Notes under the pieces: generated by a model | Told to the model about the DNA's origin: nothing | Seen by the model: only the letters and a program-made list of their open reading frames with translations | The model's database searches: none | In this document: positions 21,162-34,186 of the stretch, one piece after another | How the letters are laid out: each line of letters starts with the position of its first letter | Position numbering within the stretch: position 1 is the stretch's first letter | Translations under genes and position numbers: made by a program | NCBI GenBank assembly: GCA_018105865.1 | Contig: CM030851.1 | Location: forward strand, 5,721,828 to 5,785,827 | DNA length: 64,000 bases | Reading direction: 5' to 3' | From: Metaphire vulgaris | Lineage: Eukaryota; Annelida; Clitellata; Crassiclitellata; Megascolecidae

Positions 21162-24100
21162 TTTAATAATAATAACAATTTAATAATAATAATAAATATA
21201 ATAATATTTAAAGTGGTTTAGGAACCCAACTCTAACCACCATCATGGACAAATTCAGAAAAAGGAGGCTAACATGGTATGGACACGTAAACAAGATGGAA
21301 GGCTCAAGACTTTCCAAAAAGCACTCTACAAATACAAGAAAGGTAATAAAAGGAAGAGGCAGAAAAAATGGATAGACAACATAAAAATAAAGAATATTTT
21401 GAAAAGAAAGACATTCAACAAAAAAGCCTGAAATGTTTTCAATTGTTGAAGGAAGCAAAACCGTCCCAATGTCACACTATTCATTCAACAAAAATTGGAA
21501 TGCCAATTATTGGCTCATGTTTTCTGACTAGCTATTTGGTTGGGCCATTAATGAACTGGAGACGTAGAGAGACCGCAATTATTAACGCTTTTAGTTTCGA
21601 ATCCTCCCACGACCGCAACGATGACGAGTTGGCGATGACAATTATGATGATGATGATGATTATGATGGTTTTCATAATTATCAAAGGATTATATTTTCCG
21701 GATAGAGTCTATATAACAGTATATAAGCGAAGCTCTATTGAGTTTTTGTAAAAATTGATATCTACTGACGTTGTCGTGGCTGAGCATGACTCCCTTTGGG
21801 TTCCCGATAGTGCCAGACTATAAATAGAAACGAACAGTTACCGATTAGAGAACAGTAGGGCAGTGGTTCCTAAAGTGGTGATCCGCAAAAGAATCCAAAA
21901 ATGAGTTTTAATAGAAATATTTAGTTGGCACTTGCTGCAGCAAGACCCAAATATAAGAAACAAATACCAAAAACAAACACGAAACAACACAATGCAAACA
22001 TAACTATTAAGGGACTGTCCATTAATTATGTCAACGATTTTTGGGCAATATTTTACCTCTCCTCTCTTGTCAACAACCGTCAACTTTCAGTGACCCCCTA
22101 TAATTATGTCAAAAACTTTTGACCCACCCCCAACTAAGATCAGTGACGGGTCTCCCTAAAAAGTTTAGAAGGTTATTATTTGTGCGTCGATGACCATTTT
22201 CCTTTCTTTTGTTTATCATGTGTCATAATGTGGTGACGATGACCTTGTTTTTTGCTTGTCAGGCTTTTTCCATTGTAATAAATAGTATTCCATGAAATTT
22301 CCTATTTTTTTATCATTTGTTAAAAAATGAAATTGTTAGCGCCAACTTCTCTTGACCCCTCCCCAGTCAACAACTGTCAAACTTGTTCAAACACCCTCCC
22401 CTATTTTGTTGACGCAATTAATGGACTGGCCCTAACTACCGAGACATAAACTGTGTAATCAGCTCATTCGAGAGTTTTTGAAAATATTTTCTATGAAGAA
22501 AATATTTTCTATTAAATCTTAAATAATTTTAAATTAAATCTGATTGAATTCCTATCAACGATAAGCTTTGCAAAATTAAAACTATGAAACAGTCTGACAT
22601 CACAAATTTTGAACAGTGACACTTTACCGAATTAGTTTGACCGGGGTCAAAGGTACCGGTAAAGACAATTGTAACTTTGATACATCAGATTCAATAATCA
22701 ATCAAAGAATTATTATTTTCAAAAAATAAGCTTTTGAACAAAATTAAAACTATGAAAAAAGTCATGATATCAATTAATGAAATAAAGTACAAATTACTGA
22801 TTTGACATCCAAAAATTTAAGAAAAGTCATGAACAAAAATTACATATAAATCAAGTTAACAAAAAAGTTAAAGATAATGAAATCATTTTAATTAAATGGT
22901 ATATATTGAGAGAAAAGAAAACAGTCCAAAATAAATCATAGAAAAATAAAAAAAGATACCAAAAGTATCTTAGGGAGTACCGAGTTTGATTTAACATTCA
23001 CCTGATAAGATAAATTTATTAATCTTTTCTTTAAATAGTTTAAATTAATCATTTTTAGTGCAGTGGGAAGGCTATTCTAATTCAGGGTCCAGAACATTTA
23101 ATAGTGAAGATTCTAGTATTTGTGGGACATAAGGAATGATAAATTTAATATGATTTCTTATATTGTGCTTTGTTAGTAAATGTAAAGAATTCATCCTTAT
23201 AGAAAGTTAAAGGCAATAGATTATTGGCATATTTAAACATGAAAATAGCTGTTTGTTGTTTGTAATATTAGCAATGTTGAGTATATTCAAATTCAAGAAA
23301 AATTTGAGGTACTGCAGTATTGGTGTGGATTTCTTATTAGCCTAATGGTTTTATTTTGAATTTTTGTATTTTGTCCGTAGTACATTTATAGTTGTTACTC
23401 CATATAATTTTACGTTAAATTTGTATCAAAGTGTAGTAGAGATTTAGTAAAGCATTTTTGTTCATAAACTGCCTAATGATCAGGTTTAAAACTAATTTTG
23501 ACTTTTTAGCCAGTTTATTTTCAAAATTGTATTATAATTCTTTGAGATGTTTTTTGAATTATTTGGATATTATTAATTTGAATTATCACTATCATTAGGT
23601 AATGGCTTACTAGAATGAAAAATGATAAAGTTCGTTAATTAATTAATTAATTATTAATTAATATTAAAAGATGATGTCTTACATTTTTGTAAAACTTCAT
23701 GGAGCCGAATCTTGTCTAAGTTAGCTTAGTTTGCACAGTATATAGTGTTATCATATGAATAAATATTTGTACTGCTGAAACCTGCATTGCAGATCTGGTC
23801 ACACGGGTCAACAGCTAAATTGGACTGAATCAGCGTGGAAAGGAGGGGCCCAACGATATGTCAATGGGCTTAGGACACCAGCGCGGAGCCTTAATCCGCC
23901 TCGGGTTATTAGTAGAATGCAAAAATGAGGATCAACACAGGTAACTGAAATTTGCTTAAAGACCCGCAATTAAAACAGAAGTTGTAATAGCATTTATTTT
24001 TATGTTAAACTTCAGTATTTCTATTACAAATAGTTGCTTCTGATATTTATATATTACGCCTTTTTCTGCATAGCTTTTACCAAAAGGCATCTTGAAAAGT

Positions 24101-27100
24101 TTCATGGTTCGATAATAAAATGTAGGAGGCCAAAAAACTGACACATCCGGAATGTGACATCTATTTCAAAGAATTGCCAACCACTGGAATAAAACATTAG
24201 AAATTACATCTATGCATCTATGCAGATGGCAACGTTCAACGCATTATGACGGAAGCGCGTAGGCTTATGTGCACTCAACACACGCACGCATGCATATTAT
24301 AATGTTTTTAGAGGCTGCTGATAAAGTCAACACAGGTTAAATGCGGATCTACCTCTTGGAGTTTTGAGGCTATCATATAGGTTTAAAATATGCTGTTTTG
24401 AAATCTAGTTTTAGTACATTTTAAAGAGTCTTGGTAACTGATTTTTAAGAAACTCCTCCGAGTGAAAATTTAAGCTCCAGTATTAAAGTTTCCCATTAAT
24501 ATCTTCAGATACAAACTGTGTAGATGATAGTGCAGCACTGGTTGCAATGTTGGCCTTTGATGCGACTGCTCAGGATATCATCAGCAATATTTTCACCCAT
24601 TCTCATGAAAGTCTTCCACTACAAGCAGCAAAAAATATTTAATGAAAGTTCCGAAGATGCAATTGCCTATTATGCCTAATGATCCTCTTCATACAAATTC
24701 AGCAAAGAATCAGAAGAACAGCTTTGTTGCGTTTATATTAGCTGTTAGCGCTGACATTAGGTATAAGTCTTCTTTCTTCTTTAGGTGCTGTGTATTTCTA
24801 CGTTAGCGACCATGGATTTCCACTTTGTTCGATCTTGACATCCTCTCATTAATTCGATGTTGTTCTTTACTCCCTCACTTCCTTCTAGTAGGCAGTCTAC
24901 ATAGGTCAGAGCCGGCGCGTGGGGCCTGCAAAGCCTGCGGCCGCAGGGGCCCCGCCGGCCTCGGATATTTAAGAGTTTTCATTTTTCTTATTCTTAAGTA
25001 GTATTTGTTTTGTTTTTATTTTTTTGTTTTTTGCTCGTCAGGCCATTTGAAGAGGCAAAAATATATACGGGTGACCTTTTTTTGCTCGTCAATACATTTC
25101 AAAAACGTTGCGCTCGTAAAAATTGTTGCATTGGGCCCCCGAAAGTCACGCGCCGGCTCTGACATAGGTGCTTCTCTGCCTTCCTCTTGCTCTTTTCCCC
25201 TCCACTTTTCCGGTTATTGCCAAATGCTCCAGCCTCCAGGCCTTCCTTCCTCATTATGCATGAGTCCGAAGAAGGGAAGCTGCCTTTTTATGGTTACCAT
25301 TAGACTTCTTTCTATCTCCATTTCATTCAAAATCTCTTCATTGGTTTTCTTTTCCGTCCATGGCAATCTTCAGCATCCTTCGTAAAAACCACATTTCTTC
25401 TCAATGGCCATGGATAACTCTATCCATGTCTCTGCTCCATACAAGAGGACTGACCAAACATAGCTTCTGAGCACTCTTAATCGTGTCTCGTAAGAGATAT
25501 GCCTATTTCTAAGTATCGTTTTGAGTTCCCAGAATACTGTCTTGGCCATTCCTATTCTTGATGTTATGTCTTTTCACATTTCCCATCACTGGTTATCATA
25601 CTGCCTAAGTATTTGAGCTGTACCACTTGTTTGATTTCATTGCCATCTAGTCTTATTCTGCATGTGGGTGTTACTTTGCTCTTAGTAATTACCATGCATA
25701 AAGTCTTTTTATGTTAATCTTTAAGCCTTTTCTCTCGCTTTCTAAAGCTAATTTAGTTAGTAGTTCCTGCATGTCCTTGTATGGTAAGTATATGTAAGTA
25801 AGCTAAATTTCTACAGCGCTACTCGAAGATATGGCGCAGTGCGCCAACTTATTCACCGCGAGCGCTCAATCTGGGTCAAATTCATAACCCGTAATCTTTA
25901 TCTGTATTTGTCAATGTTGAAGATCCAGGTAGGGAGTAGCGGAAAGTAGGCCTACTTCTATGGAGCATGCTAAAAGAGATTTGAGTTGGGTAGAACGTAG
26001 AACGTAGATTCTACGATTCAAGGTTTTCGCTGTAGAATTTCCTTCCTGAAAAGGTGAGTTTTTAATATTTAGTGCACTTAAATCTTGAAGCATAAATCGA
26101 GCTCAAAAATTTCAATCCAGACTTTGAGCAGTAACCATAATCACTTGCTGTTAATACTAATTTTTGTTATATAAGTTTGTGTTGGTCAAACAACAATAGA
26201 CCTCTGACAACCAAAATATTGTGAGAGCATGTACCCGAGAATCACATAGTTGATACCTGCGTAGGCTTATATATAAGGCTTAAAATAATCTGAAATTTGT
26301 GGGAGAAATTGATTAATCGCTTTCCTTTGAGCACAAGATCATAGTTCTAAAATGAATGAACATCCGACACACAGATGTGTCTGGAGACGACGGTGGAGTC
26401 ACCGAAGGAACGGCAGCAAATATTACAGAACGACGTATACCGTATAGACGTCGTCTTCGCAGTGGGCGCTTAACTCTCCCTTGTACTGGACGACGGCCTT
26501 CAGCCTCGGCAGTTGCGACCGAATGCTCAGGATCTTCTGCAGTTGAACGTCGTTTTCGACGATCACGATAGAACATTCGGCGCTCGAAATAACGTACTTA
26601 CACGCATCCGGCGTACTCGTGGCGTAGATGCCGGTCGCCAGACCTCTGTTTCAACAAAAACAATTAGACGCGATCAATGCTTCTTTTCTAGGAAAAAAGG
26701 TTTGGGAACTCATTTCACATGTTTTGTCGTAAGAAATTATAACTTGAATTTGCTCACTGAACACTATAATTTACAGGATATTTTAAAAATCGATGTCTTT
26801 TAGAATAAACTGAAAGAGAATGAGTTAACATATCACTAAAACTGTCCATACTGAAAGTTATGCAGAATACTGGCATTGGGCTTTACATCAACTTCCAGAA
26901 TCTGGCAAAAACAACGTGTGGGAACTACGTTCACATGCGTTCCCACTGAAAAAGCGCTGGACGCGATGCATTTAGACTCTTAGTGCAAAGAAATGCTTCA
27001 GTTCAAAGTGTACGGTGCCCATAGTTAGTGTCTTTCATGCATTCTTACTCTTATCTCTAGCTGTCTATTTGTCGAAAATGAGGATTTTAGGCTTTATTTA

Positions 27101-30100
27101 CTGTAAAGTTTCTTTGCATTATATTTCCATAAAATTCGCTCTTTAGTTTGATATCCGAGATAGACAAGACTTAAATGCAGCTCCTTCCAGTGACGGTTCC
27201 ACGTGGGGATGGTGAGAACGCATCAAAAATTTTTCAGTAAAAGTCTGGTCTCGATGCAGATGACTAAGAGATTTTCGTTCCTGAGTTGTTTTTAGCTTCT
27301 CAATTCTGTTTGTCAAATGATGTCATTAGCAGGGAATTGTTTGATCGTGATCTTAAAGATCATGCGACCATGCTGGTTGAAACACCTATAATTGCACGAG
27401 CAATTTAAAATGAGAAAAATCATTCTGAATTTCTGACATCAAATATAACTGGGAATGACTTCACGAAGTTTATTACCTAACAGAGAAAGTTTTCAAGACT
27501 TAAATGCAGCTCCTTCCAGTGACAGTTCACATCTCCACGCCCAGGCGGAGCGGGTCGATCAATCGGGGATGAGTGTCCTTCGGTGTGCACGTGGCGGTCT
27601 GATCCGTGCGTAGAATCAAGTCGATCCCCACGTTACATAACAGCAAGCGCCGCTGATTCTAACCAGGATCGATTTGCTTGTCAAACTATTTTTCAACCTA
27701 AAAGTCTGGTAAAATTGCTGAGAGAAAATTGCCTGTTTAAGCGCTTTTCACCTTCGTCAGCCTTTTTCTTTTTCAGGCAAGGTCAGCTTTATTGATCTTC
27801 GACTCCCTCTCTTTTCAACTCCTTCCGGACAGTGTGACCAATGCGAACTCTGCCGCGACGTTTATTACCAACAAAACGAAATTAAGCTCTGGAACCGCCC
27901 ATTCTCAGCTCTTTCAAATTGTCTGACAATAATAATAATTGAACCTAGAATAATAAATTTTCCGACATTTTTATCGTTGAACCTGATTTTTCGTTTTATC
28001 TGATTCGTTTAATCAATGACACTTTTGCACAAACATGTTTTTGGATGATTGTGATTGGATGATTTTTAATTGCTATAAGAAGATGTTAATTGGCTGATTG
28101 TTGATTAGGCGTATAAATAGCCATTTGGATTGTGTGTGCAAAAATATAGTTTTGGTTTTGCTGCATTACGTAGTAACTATGAGATATAGACAAAAATTAT
28201 ATAATTAATAGCGTTAACTGCGAAATCTATGTATAACAGCAGCTTTGAGGCTTAAAGCTGACGAATCAATAAAGACACGCCACTCTTGCAAGTCATGGTC
28301 ACCAGTGGCGTAGCCAGGATTTCCGGAAGAGGGGTTCAGTTTTGACTTTTGATCGTAACCAACTTTAGAAAAACACTTGACAAGCAAAAATAACGTCCTC
28401 CACCTACTATGGCGCTTGGTCGACAGCGCCAAGAGAGGTTTTGACCCTCAAAACCACGTCCGAAAATAAAAATTCATGGAAACACGTTAAAAAAATTGTT
28501 CGTTCGCGCCCAAGGAGGGTTTTAACTCCCAAACCCCCTTGGCTACGCCACTGATGGTCACAACCCAAAACAGAGAACAATCTTTTTGTGTCGACACAGA
28601 AAATAACATCGTCAGTTTGTTCAAAGAATTTGGTTATATCACTTTGGCGCCTTCGAAGCAGAGAAATTTTCATACTTGGTAACAGCAAACACCATTCTTA
28701 CAGTCTTGAACCCAACAATTCTGCTTTTCTATTTGACAAACACAAATATCTGACCAGATCATTTAATTCAGATTGCACTATGAGATGATGTGGAGAACCT
28801 GATGAAGACGGATCACAATCCGGATCGTTGTCACTGCCAATTGCTAGCACTGAATTGTCTTTATCTGGTTCATTCAAGATCCAGTCATATGGTGGTTTTC
28901 AAATTGGAAGACTGTCGTAATGTAAAGTAAGTAAAATCTCGTGTATTTATATAGCGCCCTGGAGAGCAGCACAACAGTAGCTGCTTATTCTTAGGCACTC
29001 AGCCTCTCTTAAAATAGCCATAGGAAAGGTATGAGATCAGCCAGGCAATAGTCAACATCCGAAGGGCAGTGAGGCTAGGTTGTTACAGCTATGGAGGAAA
29101 TGATTTAAGGAAAAGGAAGGATTTAAGCTTAGACCTGAAGACTTGAGATAATGCAGGAATTATAGGAAATGGGGACTCAGATTTTAATGTTTGAAAGTGT
29201 TCAAGCAGGGGCGGATTAAGGTCGCTCGAGGCCCTAAGCAGAACAGTCATTGAGGGCCTTTTGCTATATGAAGCAATTTTCCAGATTTCACCTCATTTAC
29301 CCTCAAGACTCAAGTAAACCGATAATGCAATAAATGACAATCAAGAAACTACTTATACTGAACAAAAAACTATATATCGAAGTAAATCACGTGAAAGGCA
29401 TTCATATATAATGTTTTATCACATGTTTAAAAGAACTGCTTTCTTGATTTACGAAGGCCGAAATCATTGATGACGTCCTCGAAGTCTAGCTCGCAAAGTT
29501 TTTCACACTCGATGCAGAGAAGGCTGAGTGAGGACAATCTGTCCTCGGTCATAGAGTTTCTCAGTTTATTCTTTATTCGCTTGAGGTAAGAGAAAGATCT
29601 CTCCCCTGAGGTGTTGGGTATCAGGGTTAGAAATATGCGAAGAATGACTTCCATGTTTGGGATGACGCTCTGAACACCACCCTCTGTGATGATGGTGTTG
29701 AGGTCTTGGTGAGTCATATTAAGATTGTCCTCATTACCTGAGTTTCTGGATTTCACGTAAAGGTCAAATTGGCTCAGCTCACCAATAAGGTTTATTGTCG
29801 ATGTCCTCGGAATAGGCGCTGATAAGCTTTTCAGCAGCTATCCTTCGTTTGTCCTCAGGCATGCTTACTTCCGTCAGAAAACCAAAATCACCGGCTATTT
29901 TCTTGTAGATTGCAGCTCTTTCTTTCAAATGTAGCGACAAAGTATCCTGGATGGGAATCGCCTGTTACACTCGTTGCTGGCTAACGCTGTGCGCTGTGGC
30001 CTGTGGACAGGCCGACGGGTAATAACGCTCGCACACACACACACACACACACACATTCAATACCACGATCACGAATCATGATGTGGTATTTCGTATTTGC

Positions 30101-33100
30101 TACAGCTTGACTTAGATGTCTGTTTAACCTTTACAAAGATTTAGGAGCCTGTACAAAGTTTAGGACTCTGGAGACTGGAGGCCCCTGACCGGCGGAGGCC
30201 CTATAAGCAATTGCTTACGTTGCTTATATGGTAAATCCGCCCCTGTACAGTTCAAGTGTGCGGAGGGAAGCTAGGATCGAGTTCCAGCGTGCAGCGTATG
30301 AGAAGTTACGGTTGCAAATTTTCAGGGATGACTGATACAGCGGGCGTGAAAGTGAGATGAGATGACGAACGTGTGGGTCGAGGAGGCTGAGAGGTTAATA
30401 GTAATCTAAGGTAGACAGGTTTTGATGACTGAAGTGAGCTATATGTAAGTGTTATTATCTTATATTGGATACGTTCTGTTATTTTAAGCCAATGTAATGA
30501 TTTTAGTATGGTGAAATATGGGATAATTTAGGTGACTTAGTAACAGCGCGAGCAATGCATTTTGTATTGATTGCAATTTGTTGATGGAGGCTTTGGGAAG
30601 GTTATAGAAGAGGGAGTTACAGTAATCTAATTTGGAGTGGACTATTGAGGTGGCGATTGTGGAGGCAGTTTTGATATCGAGGCAAGGACGTGGGCGACGA
30701 AGGTCACGAATATGAACAAAGCAGGCTTTTGAAAGTTGGGAAATTTGTGATTCGATTTTTAGAAAAGAATCAAATTTGAATCCGAGATTTCTTGCAGTTG
30801 GAACAGGGGTTATTGTGGTGTCAGGAGCCAAAACTAGTTTAGGATTGTCAATTGTTTAGCTGTTGAGGTAGTCCAATTAAAAGAAACTCTGTCTTAGATG
30901 GGTTGAGACTTGAGAGCGAGGAGATTAGATGACATCCATGCAGAGATTGAGGAGAATACAGTTTCAAGCTTAACGATAGATGCATTAAATGAAGGAGGTG
31001 AGAAGGACAGGAATAGCTGAGTGTCATCGGCATAGAGTTGGTGATTTAAATTAAGGGAATTAATTAAAGATGAGAGCGGTGTGGTGTAAAGGCTGAACAG
31101 TACAGGCCCAGGAACAGATCCTTGAGGCACTCCAAAATCTACACTGTGAGATAGAGAAATTTGGCTAAGACAGGACACTTAAAAAGACCGGGCTTTAAGG
31201 TAAGATGAAAACCAGTTGTGAGCTTTTTCAGATATTCCAAACCAAAGAGAGCGAGAGAGAGAGAGAGAGAGCAGAATTTTGTGATCTATGGCATCAAATG
31301 CTGCAGAGAAATCAATGAGACAAAGGCCAGTAACTTGTCGGAGACCAATTGCAGTTAAGAGTCTGTCATGAATGTAGGCGAGAACGGTTTCAGTTGAGTG
31401 ATGTTTAGTGTAGGCAGACTGATGAGCATTATGTCCCGTCACTTTATTTGAAAGGTGTTTGGACCGACTTTGGTCAGTCTGGAATGTTCAATTTTCTCAG
31501 TAAACAAGTGATAGAAGATAAAAATTTGAGATGGTGCAATAGCTTATTAAGATCTTCTCTGTCAAGACCAGGCTTTTTTGAGGAGAGGAGAACTATTCAA
31601 ATTTTGAATTTTGAATGAGGATGGGTTATTTTTTGCCTGAGGTAAGAGAGGGGTTGATGATTCTAGTTATGATATGGACAGCCTCCAACCTACCTACCTA
31701 CCTACCTGGCACACTGTTTGAGTAAAGAGGACGGTCCAGGAAGTGACGGATCTAGGTCACATTGTTTGGGAAGGAAAGGATAGTAGAAGTGTTTTATCAG
31801 ATACCATTTTCTTCAGTTGTCCATCAAGCTGGATATATTGCATGGAGGTTTTGGGGAGGAGGGTAAAAATGAGGAGAGATGGTTTGAGTAATAATGTTCT
31901 TCTTTCACCGAAAATATATTTGATTCTTAAGCACACTGCATAATCTTGAAGTTTATCAGAGAAGAAATTAGCAAAAGATTCAGCAAGTTCTTCTTCATCA
32001 ATGGATTGAGTGAGAGGTTTTGAGTCTTTGCGATGGAAAAGATCATTTACAGTTTTCATCAGAGCTTTCGTGGATTAGAGCTATTTGTTGAAATGATGTC
32101 AGAATAGTACTTGCCACGGGTCTCATTGCTGCAGTATTCGATTGACTTCGCGTGTTTGGAAGAAACTAACCAGACACACTCATCAAACAATGATAGCAGT
32201 CTTTGATAGCTCCATTTTTGTTTGCGTCAAATCATCGGCTTTGCAAATGGCATCGCCTTCCGAGTTCTTCTGAGACAAACGACACTGAGCTGTCTCTGAG
32301 ACACAGTCGTATAATCGCCAGAAATGTAGCAGAACGTATCGCTACTATTTTCTCATTGATGAGACATATCAACCAAAGTCAATGGCTGGGGCTTCTGTTC
32401 TCCTATCTGCAGTCACAGGCTGTGTGTACACCAAAAAAAAAGGGGAATTGCATTTTGTTTCAACACCATTATATAAACTATTAATAATCTAAATGATGCT
32501 ACCTTTTTTATCTGAACTGAACTTGACACTGATATTGATTCAAAATAACACCGATCGTGACGTAATCAGTGGCGTCATTTTATCACTGGTCCAATAAATG
32601 TGGATATGCTCTTGAAATGAAAAATTCATTTATAATCATTAATCTGAAACCAGTTTGGCATTGCAATTGCCAAAAATATAAAAATTGTTTCTTTGCCAAC
32701 ATTGGCCCTAAAATTTATACCAAATTTGCTAAAATTTTTTAAAAAAAATGGTTGCCCCCGTTAGATTTGCAAAAATTGCTAAAATTTGCCAAATCCTGAG
32801 CAAAAATATTTATGAAAAATTATCTGGCCCCAAGAAAAGCGTGAAATGACGCTACTGGAACCAACTAATCAATGGTGAGTCCATATTTGATAGCTTTTAA
32901 TGTCATTTCAGAAAGGATAAAATTATTAGAAATAATAAAAAGAAAAAATAAATTAGAAATACAATTTAATTTAAACAGACATTTTTATTGATAAATGATT
33001 TATACATCATACTCAAAACAGTAATTTACATGATGGCTAAAAACAAACGAACAATGGATTTTAAACTAAGTATTGAATACTTTTGCCCAGTTAAATTCTT

Positions 33101-34151
33101 ATTATTATAAACGCTAAAACAATTTTTATTTTAATGAACAACATCTTTATTAGACGCATAAAACTTTTAAATTGACTGCTGATGTTTTTGAAATTTTAAC
33201 TTTTTCCAAATTGTCCAGACATGCCAAGGCATGTGTGTGCAGAAAATTTTCACAGAACGCCTTTCATTTTGACCTGATCATGCCTGGACAAGCCCAGTTT
33301 GCAAAGAAGTATTGTTGTTACGCAACTTACGAATACATAACGCTTTGACTTTAAAAGAGACTTTAAAAAGCCCTGGAGATGGATATTTTGCAAAACGGTA
33401 CGTGATTGGCAAATTCTGAATTGAAATTCATTATCAGCGTACTAAATTCTATAAGAAGCAGCCAACATGGTTAAAGAAGCAAAAGTGTTGTGCAGTGTAA
33501 TTATTTGAAGAGTAATAATATCGCAGACAGGAAAGTACTGTATGCTGTTGAACTGTATCTCAAAGTTAGAGTTGCTTAAGCTCTTTAATCAGGATGATAG
33601 TCAAGTAGGCTACTGTATGATTGTAATTTTGCTCTAATCTACCGTTCACGTGATTGACTCTAAAATTTGCGCCATAAATATAAAAATCCTAAATGTCATC
33701 ATTTTAACGAGGATAGTCTCAGCAATAAACTCTTTAACGAAAGAGAAATAAAACACAAATTAATCACATGTCTTATTTCTCCAATGCTCAAAATATCCGC
33801 AAAGCGTAGATAAGTTAATTACCGATCCTCTCTAGTTACTCAGTTATGGCCCGTGGAATTTGTATTTCTGGCATCGTGCACTGTTATGCAGCTGCCGTCG
33901 AAATTAACCGATCACGCGTTGAAGCCGTAGAAATTATTAGTGGAATCTGCCAAGTCTTAGGCCTGCAGCCATTGGGGCCCACAACCCCGTGGCCGTATGA
34001 TGCCATCTGGTGGCCCGTACGACGATTTTATTAACTCCGTGGACGTTTCCATCCCCTTTCAATGGAAGCAGTGGCCCCATCCTGTCCTTTAAAGTGGCCC
34101 TGAAGGTTTCTTGTTTTTATCTACATCACATTATTATTATTATTATTATTA

Positions 34152-34186
<35 letters not shown>

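Larger units (their letters stand above)
28925..32180 (-). mobile_element. LINE C: CR1/L2-like element with RT fragments, split by a hAT insertion
   Basis: Minus strand. From 5' to 3': 32,059-31,757 [20 protein letters not shown]; 31,442-31,180 [20 protein letters not shown] and [14 protein letters not shown]; 31,178-30,894 [20 protein letters not shown] and [12 protein letters not shown] (catalytic YADD); 31,033-30,848 [11 protein letters not shown]; 30,831-30,484 NLGFKFDS and [14 protein letters not shown]. The 3' untranslated part runs to 28,925 with the hAT element in it. A GA run at 31,250 disrupts the coding frame. All domains are in order but frames are broken; inactive. Confidence 0.87.

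Noticed and set aside
27165..27532. Solo LTR or LTR element
   Set aside because: The direct repeat is only 33 bp, lacks TG...CA ends and has no retroviral-type coding sequence between.
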